A DNA stretch of 64,000 nucleotides from Paenalicyclobacillus mengziensis (GTDB lineage Bacteria > Bacillota > Bacilli > Alicyclobacillales > Alicyclobacillaceae): assembly GCF_017298635.1 (NCBI RefSeq), contig NZ_CP071182.1, forward strand, positions 3,200,001-3,264,000. The letters are read 5' to 3'. The position numbers and the translations under genes were made by a program. The notes beneath the pieces were generated by a model. That model saw only the letters and a program-made list of their open reading frames with translations. It was not told where the DNA came from and did not search any database. Numbering within the stretch: position 1 is the first letter of the stretch; every line of letters begins with the position of its first letter. This document shows positions 24,796 through 34,535 of this stretch, in pieces.

Positions 24796-26215
24796 CTTCA
24801 TCCAATCGACCGACAACCGTATTATGCGGAGCAGCCTTGACGAACTCAGGGTTCTCTTTTGCTTCCTTGGCAATCGAGAGCATGATATCCGCAAATGCAT
24901 TGAGTGTCTCGAGACTCTCTGTTTCCGTGGGTTCAATCATCAAGCACTCTTCAACAATGAGCGGAAAGTAAATTGTCGGCGGATGAACCCCAAAGTCGAG
25001 CAACCGCTTGGCGATATCAAGGGTTTTTACGCCGAGTTTCTTTTGTCGTTTACCCGAGAGTACAAATTCGTGTTTGCAAACAGCGTCAAAAGGCAGGTCG
25101 TAAGCGACTGCCAGTCGCCTCATCAGATAGTTTGCCGACAACACGGCATACTCCGACACCCGCTTCAGACCGTCCGGGCCCATGGTGCGAATGTATGCGT
25201 AGGCGCGAACCAAAACACCAAAATTCCCATAAAAACCCTTTACTTTGCCAATCGAGGAGGGACGGTCATGATGCAGGGAGTATGTTCCGTCCTTATCTTT
25301 CGCAACCACTGGTTTCGGAAGATATTTCTCAAGAATATCTTTGACCCCCACAGGTCCGGCACCTGGCCCGCCACCGCCATGCGGTGTTGAGAAGGTTTTG
25401 TGCAGGTTCAAATGAACAACGTCAAAGCCCATATCTCCCGGTCTGGCGTAACCGAGAATGGCGTTCGCATTTGCGCCGTCGTAATAGAGCAGTCCACCAG
25501 CTTCGTGTACAATTTCCGCAATTTCCAAAATGTTGGATTCAAACAGTCCTAACGTTGACGGGTTTGTCAGCATCAGGGCTGCGGTGTCGGGACCAACCGC
25601 GGACCTCAACGCGTCCAAGTTCACACTTCCATCAGCGTTGGAAGGGATGGTTACTGCCTTAAGTCCCGCCATCGTCACGCTGGCTGGATTGGTCCCGTGG
25701 GCTGAATCCGGCACAATCACCTTGTCGCGGTGTTCACCGCGCTCCTTGTGGTACGCAGATATCATTGTCAATCCAGTCCACTCACCCTGCGCACCAGCAG
25801 CCGGTTGCAAGCTCACTGCGTCCATACCAGTAATTTCCGCCAGGTCAAGTTGTAGGTCATAGAGCAAGTGTAAAGCACCTTGCACTGTGGACTCCGGTTG
25901 GTAAGGGTGAATTTGTGCAAATCCAGGTAAACGGGCGGCTCGTTCGTTGCGTTTGGGATTGTATTTCATCGTACATGACCCGAGTGGGTAAAACCCAGAA
26001 TCCACACCGTGATTGCGCGTGGAAAGTGCCGTGAAGTGACGCACCACGTCCACCTCACTAAGTTCGGGTAAATTCGGTGCCGACTTTCGCTCAAATGACT
26101 GGACGTCCTCCATCGTATCCTCGGGGACATCGAGCAAAGGCAGGGTGTAAGCTTTTCGGTTCGTCTCCCCGATTTCAAAGATCAATTTTTGCTCGCCACT
26201 CTGATGAGCCGTCAC
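24752..26215 (-). CDS. gcvPB: Glycine dehydrogenase (decarboxylating) subunit 2
   Basis: GcvPB is the PLP-binding half of the P-protein, which decarboxylates glycine in the glycine cleavage system. The 487-residue protein holds the PLP Lys in [20 protein letters not shown] (about residues 270-289), [16 protein letters not shown] near the N-terminus and [14 protein letters not shown]-like [16 protein letters not shown]. The start is GTG 26215 after GGGGGAATTGCT and overlaps the gcvPA stop by four bases. It is the last gene of gcvT-gcvPA-gcvPB. Confidence 0.96.
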   Translation of the reverse strand: MTAHQSGEQKLIFEIGETNRKAYTLPLLDVPEDTMEDVQSFERKSAPNLPELSEVDVVRHFTALSTRNHGVDSGFYPLGSCTMKYNPKRNERAARLPGFAQIHPYQPESTVQGALHLLYDLQLDLAEITGMDAVSLQPAAGAQGEWTGLTMISAYHKERGEHRDKVIVPDSAHGTNPASVTMAGLKAVTIPSNADGSVNLDALRSAVGPDTAALMLTNPSTLGLFESNILEIAEIVHEAGGLLYYDGANANAILGYARPGDMGFDVVHLNLHKTFSTPHGGGGPGAGPVGVKDILEKYLPKPVVAKDKDGTYSLHHDRPSSIGKVKGFYGNFGVLVRAYAYIRTMGPDGLKRVSEYAVLSANYLMRRLAVAYDLPFDAVCKHEFVLSGKRQKKLGVKTLDIAKRLLDFGVHPPTIYFPLIVEECLMIEPTETESLETLNAFADIMLSIAKEAKENPEFVKAAPHNTVVGRLDEVMAARNPVLRYQFE

Positions 26216-27561
26216 AGCAATTCCCCCAATCTGGCCACTGTCTCATCCATTTCCTGTCTACTGCGAACCTCTGTAACCGTTAAGAGCACAGCGTTCTCGA
26301 GTTCTGGGTAAAAATCGGAGAGATTCAGTCCAAAGAGGACACCACTGCTCAATAGCTCTTCCTGCACTTTTGCAGCAGATTTCGGGAGTGAGACAACAAA
26401 TTCATTGAAGAACGGTCCTGCAAATGGGAATGTCACGCCCGGCAGTTTACGTATCTCTTCATAGAAGTAATGTGCCTTATGATAGTTCTGCAGAGCGAGT
26501 TCCTTCATGCCGTTTGGCCCCATATAGGACAGGAAAACTGTAGCGGCAAGTGCATTGAGCGCTTGGTTGGAGCAAATGTTTGAGGAGGCCTTCTCCCGTC
26601 GAATGTGCTGTTCGCGAGCCTGCAAGGTGAGTACGAAACCACGCTTGCCGTCATGGTCTGTGGTCTGTCCGACGATTCTGCCTGGCAAACGTCGCATCAA
26701 GTCCTTCTTGGCCGCCATAATGCCAAGGTATGGCCCCCCATACGACATTGCGTTTCCGAGCGATTGTCCTTCAGCTACAACGAGATCGGCACCAAATGCA
26801 CCAGGTGACTCGAGCATGCCAAGTGCGATTGGATACGTGCTGACGACGACAACCGCTCCCACCCGATGAGCTGCATCTGCAATGGCCTGTAGGTCCTCGA
26901 TGCGTCCAAAGAAGTTCGGGTATTGCACAAGGACCCCGGCCACGGTCTCATCGAGCGCTGCCGTAAACGCGGCCATGTCAATGACGCCGTGAGACATTGG
27001 CAACTCGGCGAGGTCAATCGACTGTCCGGTTGCGTACGTTTGCAATACTGCGCGATATTCTGGGTGGACAGTGCGCGCGACCAGCAACTTCTCACGTCTG
27101 GTATGACTGCAACAGACGATACCTGCCTCAGCAAAGGCCGTCGGCCCGTCGTACATCGACGCATTCGCAATGTCCATGCCCGTAAGCTCCGAGACCATTG
27201 TCTGATACTCAAAAATCGCCTGCAGCATACCCTGACTAACTTCCGGTTGATAAGGCGTGTACGAGGTATAAAACTCAGAACGGGAAATGATGGCGTCGAC
27301 GACACTCGGCTGATAGTGCTCATAGCTGCCTGCGCCGAGATAAGACACAACTTGTCCCACGTCAAGATTTTGTCGAGCTAACCCGCCAAGATGCCGCTCA
27401 AGTTCAAGCTCGGACATCGCAGGGCGCAACTCTAATGGACGTGTCATTCGAAGTTTGTCAGGAACATCAGCGAATAAGGCGTCCGTGTCTTCAATGCCGA
27501 GAAAACCAAGCATCGTTTCACGGTCCTTTTGGGTGTGCGGAACGTAGCTAAAACTTCGCAA
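26212..27561 (-). CDS. gcvPA: Glycine dehydrogenase (decarboxylating) subunit 1
   Basis: GcvPA is the other half of the split P-protein. The 449-residue product starts [19 protein letters not shown] and includes [40 protein letters not shown] and the conserved [19 protein letters not shown] region. TTG 27561 follows GGGAGGG by about eight bases. The fold is PLP type I without the catalytic Lys, which GcvPB supplies. Confidence 0.96.
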   Translation of the reverse strand: MRSFSYVPHTQKDRETMLGFLGIEDTDALFADVPDKLRMTRPLELRPAMSELELERHLGGLARQNLDVGQVVSYLGAGSYEHYQPSVVDAIISRSEFYTSYTPYQPEVSQGMLQAIFEYQTMVSELTGMDIANASMYDGPTAFAEAGIVCCSHTRREKLLVARTVHPEYRAVLQTYATGQSIDLAELPMSHGVIDMAAFTAALDETVAGVLVQYPNFFGRIEDLQAIADAAHRVGAVVVVSTYPIALGMLESPGAFGADLVVAEGQSLGNAMSYGGPYLGIMAAKKDLMRRLPGRIVGQTTDHDGKRGFVLTLQAREQHIRREKASSNICSNQALNALAATVFLSYMGPNGMKELALQNYHKAHYFYEEIRKLPGVTFPFAGPFFNEFVVSLPKSAAKVQEELLSSGVLFGLNLSDFYPELENAVLLTVTEVRSRQEMDETVARLGELL

Positions 27562-27649
27562 TGAATGACCCTCCCGTGCATCACATTTTCCATGTTTCCA
27601 TCGCGTTTTGTACCAAATTATCGAGCAGCCCTTACCACCTCAAAAACTT

Positions 27650-28756
27650 CTAGGCTTTTTTGCGTCGGTAAAACGGTGTTTTGACAACCTCAGCAGCAAG
27701 TCGCTTGCCTCTCACGTCAATCATCAATTTCGCACCAATCTGCGCACAGTCCGAGTCTACGATTGCCAGCGCGATTGGATACTTGAGCGTAGGTGACATT
27801 GTGCCGGAGGTCACTGTCCCGACCTCTTTGTCAGCAGAGAGCACCGTATAGCCTGCGCGTGGAATTCCTTTATCAATCATTTTCAAACCTACTATTTTTC
27901 GTTTCACGCCATCTGTCTTCTGGGCAAGTAGAGCATCCCTGCCAATAAAGCCACCTGTCTCAAGTTTGACAAACATGGAAAGTCCGGCTTCGAGCGGAGT
28001 TATCGTGTCTGTCAATTCATGACCGTAAAGCGGCAGTTTGGCTTCGAGGCGCAGAGTGTCCCTTGCACCGAGTCCACATGGAATAAGCCCCATGGCCGAT
28101 CCGCTTTCCATCAGTGCGTGCCACAGAGTAATTGCCCCGGCACTTGGAACATACAGTTCGAATCCGTCCTCTCCGGTGTAACCTGTCCTCGAAACAATGC
28201 CCTCGGTACCATCAATCCGCGATGACGTAAAGCGATAAAAGGAGATCTGTGACAAATCAACGTCCACCAATGGCTGCAAGGTCTTTTCAGCGTTCGGCCC
28301 TTGCAGTGCGAGAAGTGCAATTTCAGAACTGCGATTGATGAGCGTGACATCTTCGCCGCTTTGCATCTGAGCCTGCATCCACGCAAAATCCTTATCAATG
28401 TTCGAAGCATTGACGACGATCATAAATTCCTCCGGACTGACGCAATACACCAAAAGGTCGTCAACTGTTCCCCCGTTCGGATAAGTCATTGGCGAGTACA
28501 TGGCCATTCCTGGTTCCAACTTCGTCACATCATTTGTGACCAACCGCCTGATAAATCCTTTAGCACGTGTACCTTGGACCGAAAATTCCCCCATGTGCGA
28601 CACATCAAACAAGCCAGCTGCCGTGCGTACCGCCTCATGCTCGGCAATAATTCCGGAAAACTGAACGGGCATTTCAAAACCGCCGAAATCAACAGTCTTG
28701 GCACCCAATTCCTGGTAAACCGGATAGAGAGGCGTGCGCTTCAATTCAGACACCAT
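27650..28756 (-). CDS. gcvT: Aminomethyltransferase (glycine cleavage T-protein)
   Basis: GcvT transfers the methylene group from the aminomethyl-lipoyl H-protein to tetrahydrofolate. The 368-residue protein shows TPLYPVYQELGAKTVDFGGF, LFDVSHMGEFSVQG, the folate-binding RTGYTGEDGFELYVPS and ARDTLRLEAKLPLYGHEL. The start is ATG 28756, preceded by AAAGGGGG; the frame runs on to 28801 without a ribosome site. I looked for a glycine riboswitch in the 164-base gap before the divergent yqhH and found none. Confidence 0.96.
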   Translation of the reverse strand: MVSELKRTPLYPVYQELGAKTVDFGGFEMPVQFSGIIAEHEAVRTAAGLFDVSHMGEFSVQGTRAKGFIRRLVTNDVTKLEPGMAMYSPMTYPNGGTVDDLLVYCVSPEEFMIVVNASNIDKDFAWMQAQMQSGEDVTLINRSSEIALLALQGPNAEKTLQPLVDVDLSQISFYRFTSSRIDGTEGIVSRTGYTGEDGFELYVPSAGAITLWHALMESGSAMGLIPCGLGARDTLRLEAKLPLYGHELTDTITPLEAGLSMFVKLETGGFIGRDALLAQKTDGVKRKIVGLKMIDKGIPRAGYTVLSADKEVGTVTSGTMSPTLKYPIALAIVDSDCAQIGAKLMIDVRGKRLAAEVVKTPFYRRKKA

Positions 28757-28920
28757 ATAGCCCCCTTTGGCCGAACGGGATAGCGTACCAGCGACAAGCA
28801 TGCAAGATTCGACGAGAATCGCTCATACTAGTGAAACGCGACCTCGCGCACTCATCAACATATCCATCGGTTCGTGTTCGTCGGTTCGGAACAGACCGGC
28901 CCATGTCGGAGGTGCAAACA

Positions 28921-30675
28921 ATGGCTCCCTACCAGCAAACAAACCTATCTCAATTCACGCCCCAATTCGCGCATACGAACCCGCTGGTACCACCAGTCGT
29001 GTGGCCTGACGAAGATATCGAAACTGCGTTTACAGCATACCTAGAAAGTATACCCGTTGGCAACTGCCAGAACAGAGACTGGGAGTTGTTTCAGTTGGCT
29101 CGAATGGCAACAGAGGCACGGCTCGTTGACGACTTTGATGAACTATACGCACTGCAACATATTCGGGGGTTTAGACCTCTCCCTCATCAAGTCGAAACAG
29201 CGCGTCAGGTCTTACAGCAATTACACGGTCGAGCAATTCTCGCTGATGAAGTCGGCCTTGGCAAAACCATAGAAGCTGGACTCATTGCGAAGGAGTACTT
29301 AATCCGCGGACTCGCCAGAAAAGTACTGGTCCTGGCGCCGGCATCTCTTGTGCTCCAATGGACTAGAGAACTGAATGAGAAATTTCGAATTCCAGCCGTC
29401 GCTCAAAAAAAAGCATGGATGTGGCATCAATACGATGTACTTGTCGCGTCACTTGACACGGCGAAACGGGAACCGCATCGCTCGATGGTCCTCGACATTG
29501 ACTGGGACCTCGTCATCGTTGATGAAGCGCACAAACTGAAGAATCCGCGAACCCGCAACTGGGATATGGTCAATCAACTCGCGAACAAGTACATGCTGCT
29601 TTTGACGGCCACCCCCATTCAAAACCAATTAAAGGAGTTGCATACCCTCATCACGTTGCTACGCCCTGGACAACTGGGAAGTACGTCACAGTTTGTCATG
29701 AATCACGTAGCATCCAAGCGTGAAGCAAAGGACCCTGAAGCCCTCCGATCACGATTGTCGGAAGTGATGATTCGCAATCAACGCGGTGATGGGGGCACCT
29801 CCCTGCCCCCGCGCAGCGTTCATGTTGTCCCCCTGTCCCTGAATCGAGAGGAGCAGGCACTTTATGATGGGGTTGTGGAATTTCTAAGGGAGACTTATGA
29901 AGAGCAAAAGAACTACCGGACCTCCATTCTTCCGCTCATCACGTTGCAAAGAGAAATCTGTTCCTCTCCCTATGCGGCAATGAACACGCTCCTGAAAATG
30001 CACAAGAAAGCTCGTACGTCAAAGAAACGACAGCAAATCGAAGACTTACTGGCTATGGCCGAGAGCATTGAGCGTCATACCAAAGCAGATAAGGTATTCG
30101 ATCTTATCGACACGTTCGACGAGAAGTGCATCATCTTCACGGAGTACCGGGCCACGCAAGACTTTTTGATGTCTCTTTTGTACCGAAAGAAGATTCCTGC
30201 AGTGCCGTTTCGTGGTGGGTTTAAACGAGGGAAGAAGGATTGGATGACCGAACTGTTTCACCACCGAGCAAGAGTCCTTGTGGCCACGGAGTCAGGTGGA
30301 GAAGGCATCAACCTGCAATTTTGTCATCAAATGGTGAACTACGACTTACCTTGGAACCCGATGCGTCTAGAGCAGCGCATCGGTCGTATTCACCGCCTTG
30401 GTCAAGAACATCCAGTGTCGGTATTTAACTTGTCCACGCACGGTACGATTGAAGCCCACATTGTTCAACTCTTGCAAGAAAAGATTCGCATGTTTGAACA
30501 CATCATCGGAGAACTCGATTACATTGTTGGCGATCCGGAGTTTGGTGAAACGATGGAGAAAGAAATTCTTGATATTGCCCTGACGACACGCTCGGACGCG
30601 GACCTGAGAGGAAGACTCGACGCCTACGGAGACAAACTGCTTACAAAACTGAAGCTCAAAGGGGGACAATCGTGA
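28921..30675 (+). CDS. yqhH: SNF2-family DEAD-like helicase YqhH
   Basis: This is a SWI2/SNF2 ATPase that probably moves on duplex nucleic acid. The 584-residue protein has Walker A LADEVGLGKTIEAGLIAKEY (about residues 118-137), Walker B VIVDEAHKLKNP, LLTATPIQNQLKELHTL, and the C-terminal helicase half with VATESGGEGINLQFCH and RIGRIHRLGQEHPV. The start is ATG 28921, six bases after GGAGGTG. It is divergent from gcvT, exactly as yqhH is in Bacillus. It overlaps yqhG by four bases (GTGA). Confidence 0.94.
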   Translation: MAPYQQTNLSQFTPQFAHTNPLVPPVVWPDEDIETAFTAYLESIPVGNCQNRDWELFQLARMATEARLVDDFDELYALQHIRGFRPLPHQVETARQVLQQLHGRAILADEVGLGKTIEAGLIAKEYLIRGLARKVLVLAPASLVLQWTRELNEKFRIPAVAQKKAWMWHQYDVLVASLDTAKREPHRSMVLDIDWDLVIVDEAHKLKNPRTRNWDMVNQLANKYMLLLTATPIQNQLKELHTLITLLRPGQLGSTSQFVMNHVASKREAKDPEALRSRLSEVMIRNQRGDGGTSLPPRSVHVVPLSLNREEQALYDGVVEFLRETYEEQKNYRTSILPLITLQREICSSPYAAMNTLLKMHKKARTSKKRQQIEDLLAMAESIERHTKADKVFDLIDTFDEKCIIFTEYRATQDFLMSLLYRKKIPAVPFRGGFKRGKKDWMTELFHHRARVLVATESGGEGINLQFCHQMVNYDLPWNPMRLEQRIGRIHRLGQEHPVSVFNLSTHGTIEAHIVQLLQEKIRMFEHIIGELDYIVGDPEFGETMEKEILDIALTTRSDADLRGRLDAYGDKLLTKLKLKGGQS

Positions 30676-31649
30676 TAAAGCAAGGACCACCTACCACATC
30701 AAGTCCAATGCGCACCCCGGGATCACGCATGAACTTTTGCGACCGATACTTTGCTGCCGTTCAGGCGCGGCAGCTCTATGCAGCCGATGAGTACCGAGAA
30801 TACGAGCTTCCGCGCGACATTGACAAGGAATTGACGCACCGGCCTTATTACTGGATGTGGGTAGAACAAACAGGCCAGGATGTGCCTCCAACCATATTGC
30901 GCCTCGCGTTTAGCGAACAAGCCGAAGAACGGGAAAACCAACGAGTGCGGGATGCAGCCTTGGCCGAAGCAGCACCGTATCTGACGGAAATACAGCAGCA
31001 GTATTTTGTAGCACCAAAAGTAGAGTTGGTGGCTCTTGGAAGTTTCAGGCTGGACAAACTGTATGACTCGTGTTTGCAGCGCGGACGGTTTGCCAGCGTT
31101 GCACCCCGAAACCACATTCAAACCGGTGAACTAGTGCCATGGTTAATGCTCAACTGCCTCATTTCTTATCGTTGTGACATCACTGAACAGTCGCTGTTAT
31201 CCATCGGCGTGTGTCTCGAAAACGGACAATGCGTCGACGGCTTTCACGGCATGATTGAGAACATTGACATGGGTGTACTCGACCCAAGGCAAGTTCAGCC
31301 ACGGATGCAGTGTTCCATCTCGGACGGACTCAAGAAAATCCGAGAGCGTCTGAACCAAAAAATCACACACGCCGATCATCGTTGGGCCGTCGAGGCACAC
31401 AACAGGCTGACAAAGGAAATTGAGCAGATTAAGACCTACTATGACAGTCTGCAGTACGATCAAACTGAGACAGAAAAGGTGGTCTCGCGTGCCGAGCGGC
31501 AACGGAAGGTCGAGCAAGCAATAGCCAGGGGTGCGCCAAAGATTGAAGTGGACATGAAACAGGTTGCCCTTGTCGGACTTGTCGACAAAAGTACTGTCGG
31601 GAAGCCAAGTTCTACGAACCGGTTGCAACGAGAGTCGGTCACGCACTGA
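30672..31649 (+). CDS. yqhG: YqhG family protein
   Basis: The function of this family is unknown. The 325-residue protein starts at GTG 30672, five bases after GGGGGA. It shows MNFCDRYFAAVQARQL near the N-terminus, the conserved LTHRPYYWMWVEQTGQ, and a C-terminal coiled-coil-like stretch (KEIEQIKTYYDSLQYDQTET). It is always paired with the YqhH helicase in bacilli, which suggests a shared complex. The last 40 residues look poorly structured. Confidence 0.9.
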   Translation: MIKQGPPTTSSPMRTPGSRMNFCDRYFAAVQARQLYAADEYREYELPRDIDKELTHRPYYWMWVEQTGQDVPPTILRLAFSEQAEERENQRVRDAALAEAAPYLTEIQQQYFVAPKVELVALGSFRLDKLYDSCLQRGRFASVAPRNHIQTGELVPWLMLNCLISYRCDITEQSLLSIGVCLENGQCVDGFHGMIENIDMGVLDPRQVQPRMQCSISDGLKKIRERLNQKITHADHRWAVEAHNRLTKEIEQIKTYYDSLQYDQTETEKVVSRAERQRKVEQAIARGAPKIEVDMKQVALVGLVDKSTVGKPSSTNRLQRESVTH

Positions 31650-31696
31650 CGGGGATGTGCGTGACCGCAAGTCGCTTCATTAACTTCGTGAAGGGC

Positions 31697-31733
31697 GTGA
31701 TTCAAGATTTCTAAGTGAGTGATTCAAGATTTC
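31697..31733. repeat. 15-base direct repeat at the end of the DnaI-like gene
   Basis: GTGATTCAAGATTTC occurs at 31697-31711 and again at 31719-31733, 22 bases apart. The second copy encodes the last residues of the DnaI-like protein and the first lies at and beyond its stop, so a short segment around the stop was duplicated. Confidence 0.7.
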
Positions 31734-32646
31734 GCTGTCTGGCATCCAAACCTTCCACACGCGCCAATTTCACCATTTGCATGATTCGACTACGCAGCGC
31801 AGGGACGCTGTCGTGGACATCCACGCCGTTCTTACGATATATGTCAGGTGGAGCATAATTACTCGTAAACCAAGTAGGCAACTGACTGTGAAATCGATGA
31901 TTCACGATTCGAAACAGTTTTTCAAGCGTAAAGTCGTTGGCACGTTCCTGCGCAAATTCATCGATTCCGAGAACCGGCACAGTCGCATAAGCCTCAAGCA
32001 ATGGCTCCAGGTCACCATTGTCGGCGATAAGATGCCGCATGCGGTCGAAGATAGAGTCGGACCTAACAAACAGCGCAGGGACGCCTCGTTCCTGTAACCG
32101 GTTTAAGACGCCTAGCAACAAGTGTGTTTTGCCGACACCCGGGGGTCCGAATAAATACAGGCCCGGGGCCGTCTGACCTGGCTCAAAACTCTCGGAAAAG
32201 TCAACCGCATAGCGAAACATCTTGGGATATTTACGGCGCTGCTCTTGTGGAAAATTCGCAAGCAGAAAATCGCTATCCCGCTTCACGGCTCCTGAAAATT
32301 CATGCCATCGGTTCACAGACAAACGCATTTGCGCCTCTTGGAATGGGCGACACCGACGTACACCTACGGTCAGCGCGGGTCCGTATTGTTCCAAGGTCTG
32401 AATAAACCCCTGCATGTCCCCTTCCTTACCGCAACTAGCAAAGCCACGACAACTGTTGCAAATGGACTGTTGACGGACGTATTCGAGCAACGTTGCTCGC
32501 TGCGCCAAAATCTGCTCATCCGTAACGCCCCATTCTTCCAACTGTGGGATATGGCGACGAAAATACGTACTGTCATACGAGTCAACGCGCGCCTTAATGT
32601 CCTCTGGAAGCAAGTCCTTTAGACTTTGCAGGCTTATTCGTTGCAC
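31711..32646 (-). CDS. DnaI-like helicase loader ATPase
   Basis: DnaI/DnaC proteins load the replicative helicase. The 311-residue protein has an N-terminal cysteine cluster (CNSCRGFASC with a later RCRPF), like the zinc-binding domain of Bacillus DnaI. The AAA+ domain follows with Walker A GLYLFGPPGVGKTHLLLGVL (about residues 163-182), Walker B VPVLGIDEFAQE and a sensor stretch WFTSNYAPPDIY. I choose GTG 32646, nine bases after GGGGGG. It overlaps the aroK stop. In Bacillus dnaI lies near dnaB, so this copy may be a displaced main loader or a second one. Confidence 0.85.
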   Translation of the reverse strand: MQRISLQSLKDLLPEDIKARVDSYDSTYFRRHIPQLEEWGVTDEQILAQRATLLEYVRQQSICNSCRGFASCGKEGDMQGFIQTLEQYGPALTVGVRRCRPFQEAQMRLSVNRWHEFSGAVKRDSDFLLANFPQEQRRKYPKMFRYAVDFSESFEPGQTAPGLYLFGPPGVGKTHLLLGVLNRLQERGVPALFVRSDSIFDRMRHLIADNGDLEPLLEAYATVPVLGIDEFAQERANDFTLEKLFRIVNHRFHSQLPTWFTSNYAPPDIYRKNGVDVHDSVPALRSRIMQMVKLARVEGLDARQRNLESLT

Positions 32647-33170
32647 GCCGTCCATCCCCCCAATTCATGAATTCTTTGCGCTACCGTTTCCGCTGTCAGC
32701 CCATCAACAGAAACTGTCCACTTTGCCACACTTTGATACAAAGGTGCTCTATCCGTACTGAGCTTATGAATTCTCTCAAACAAATCCTTCGCACCGTCAA
32801 GCAGCGGTCGTCCTGACGTTTCAAACTGAAGGTGCTGAATCATCGTCGCAGGAGAGGCGGTCAGCCAGACGGTTTCCCAGTCTCTAAAAAGTATTTCTCG
32901 TGACACGGACGTCGTGACAACGCCACCGCCGGTCGCGAGTACACAACATCCTTTCACCGTCTCCTTCGTCACGAGGTCAAGGGTAGACGACTCGAGCATT
33001 CGAAATCCCTGCTCAGTTTCCGACTCAAAAATCTGCCTGACTGTCTTCCCCGACCGCTGTTCAATCTCGCTATCAAGATCGACCATACGCCAGCCAAGAC
33101 CAACTGCAAGCAACCGGGCAACAGTCGATTTACCAACGCCCATTGGTCCTACCAAGGCAACTCTCGTCAT
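32634..33170 (-). CDS. aroK: Shikimate kinase
   Basis: Shikimate kinase makes shikimate 3-phosphate with ATP. The 178-residue protein shows Walker A VGPMGVGKSTVARLLA (about residues 7-22), DLDSEIEQRSGK, the substrate-binding Arg in GFRMLES, ATGGGVV, GRPLL and the lid Arg in DRAPLY. The ATG at 33170 has AGAGGTGG upstream. Together with aroQ at 23436 it gives two shikimate genes in this window. Confidence 0.95.
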   Translation of the reverse strand: MTRVALVGPMGVGKSTVARLLAVGLGWRMVDLDSEIEQRSGKTVRQIFESETEQGFRMLESSTLDLVTKETVKGCCVLATGGGVVTTSVSREILFRDWETVWLTASPATMIQHLQFETSGRPLLDGAKDLFERIHKLSTDRAPLYQSVAKWTVSVDGLTAETVAQRIHELGGWTACNE

Positions 33171-33277
33171 ACTCTACCACCTCTAGCAGGCCAATCGTAT
33201 CATAATCTTTTGCGTGTCGGTAGATACATCGTCCCTGGACTTACACCCACCAGACCATGCATTTCGACAGACATGAC

Positions 33278-33739
33278 CTAAGACCCTGTACCCGCGTTGT
33301 CCATCCAACTCATCACTTCTTGTGTTGCCTTGTTAAACTGAAATTGTATCCGGGCTTCAGCCGCCGCTGTCTTGGCATCTACTTTGACAAGCACGACATT
33401 ATCGCTAGTGACCGTTACGGAAGTTGTTCCAGTTTTCGACGTGGTCATGAATGTGGTCGCCACGTTGCCACCCGACTCCAGAGTCTTGAGCACCGACAAG
33501 GCTGTGCTTCGAGCGCGCCAGTATGTTTGTCGCTCCTTGTGATGGAGGTTTTCAATCTGAACACTGCGAAGAGATAAACTCACCATCGTAAAAGCAATCA
33601 AGTTAAAAACGACGGTCAAGACAATGACCTGCAAGAGAACGACTCCCAATTCCCCGTCAGACCTTGAGTGGAACCTTGAGTGGAACTTCGTGCCCAGTTT
33701 TTTCAACGCTGTACATTTCAAACGCCAGCATCTCAACAT
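33278..33739 (-). CDS. ComGG-like pilus/competence protein
   Basis: This is the last gene of the comG-type operon. The 153-residue product has an N-terminal hydrophobic segment (GVVLLQVIVLTVVFNLIAFT) after a basic stretch, as in type IV pilus assembly minor proteins. A soluble part with helical and beta segments follows. ComGG sequences diverge strongly, so the name is from position. The start is ATG 33739, after GGAGG at eight bases. The protein lacks a clear prepilin peptidase site. Confidence 0.7.
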   Translation of the reverse strand: MLRCWRLKCTALKKLGTKFHSRFHSRSDGELGVVLLQVIVLTVVFNLIAFTMVSLSLRSVQIENLHHKERQTYWRARSTALSVLKTLESGGNVATTFMTTSKTGTTSVTVTSDNVVLVKVDAKTAAAEARIQFQFNKATQEVMSWMDNAGTGS

Positions 33740-33799
33740 GGCGAGGTCCTCCCGGTGGTACACGTGTTGATATGACCGGATTCACGTCAAAGAGGAAAG

Positions 33800-34285
33800 T
33801 TACGGCAATGTACTCACAACGAGATCGCCAGAAAACCCATCTTGAAACACCAACCGAAGTGAGAGGACTTGGTTCAATGCGGTGCAGCTCATGGCCGTGA
33901 CACCAACTGCAACCACGGCTGTCCCACCACCGGACTGTGTGCGAACAAGCTGCCCGCTGGGATTAACGACGTAACGAAAGACGCGTCCGTCCGCCTCTTG
34001 TAAAATCAGTGCCCCGGCACTGATGTTGAGGGTACTTGCGCCGTGCACATCCTCTCGCAGTACCCGGCTGGCATTGTTCCACATGGCTGCAGTTTCAAAT
34101 TGATGCCCGAGAGCGTGTTCACCTTGCGTTAGCGCCAACAGTGACTGAAATACCAGACTGACCAAGAGTGCACTGATGGTGAGACTAAGCAGCATTTCGA
34201 AGACAAAGCTACCCCTCTCAACGCGGAACCGAGACTTGCAGTGACTGGTGCACTTTACCAGACGATACAGTAATCTCTTGACCAT
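33800..34285 (-). CDS. ComGF-like pseudopilin
   Basis: ComGF is a minor pseudopilin of the DNA-uptake pilus. The 161-residue protein has a prepilin-like segment GSFVFEMLLSLTISALLVSL at about residues 25-44: Gly before the cut site, Glu at position +5, then a hydrophobic helix. The body includes GHQFETAAMWNNASRVLRED, a pattern seen in ComGF/PulJ-like proteins. GTG 34288 and ATG 34285 both follow AAGGGA; its start lies inside the previous gene. Confidence 0.78.
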   Translation of the reverse strand: MVKRLLYRLVKCTSHCKSRFRVERGSFVFEMLLSLTISALLVSLVFQSLLALTQGEHALGHQFETAAMWNNASRVLREDVHGASTLNISAGALILQEADGRVFRYVVNPSGQLVRTQSGGGTAVVAVGVTAMSCTALNQVLSLRLVFQDGFSGDLVVSTLP

Positions 34286-34535
34286 CACCGACAGTCCCTT
34301 TCATCACGACCGTAAAAACGAGGCCATGCTCATCTGTATACGTCCATTCTTGACCATCTACAGCCTGCAGTTCCCCGGATATCACGCGTTCCGCGTACTG
34401 TTCGGCAAGGTCATCAACCGCCCTCTGCAGACGCACCTCGGTAGCTGCGTGCACAGACACTGCCCACATATCGACTACGGATCCTGCCGTTATGACAAAC
34501 AGTGCCATTGCCGCGACGACTTCAATGAGGCTCAC
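34218..34535 (-). CDS. ComGE-like pseudopilin with no leader
   Basis: This 105-residue protein begins directly with the prepilin helix: MSLIEVVAAMALFVITAGSV. Normal pseudopilins have a short leader ending in Gly before FTLIEV. Here the GTG start with an ideal GGGGGG at six bases stands where that Gly should be. Either the protein is used uncut or translation begins elsewhere. It overlaps the ComGD-like gene upstream by four bases and the ComGF-like gene by 68. Confidence 0.75.
   Translation of the reverse strand: MSLIEVVAAMALFVITAGSVVDMWAVSVHAATEVRLQRAVDDLAEQYAERVISGELQAVDGQEWTYTDEHGLVFTVVMKGTVGDGQEITVSSGKVHQSLQVSVPR

Noticed and set aside
28757-28920. Possible glycine riboswitch before gcvT
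   Set aside because: The 164-base gap lacks the conserved core and is too short for the tandem form plus promoter; much of it is shared with the divergent yqhH upstream region.
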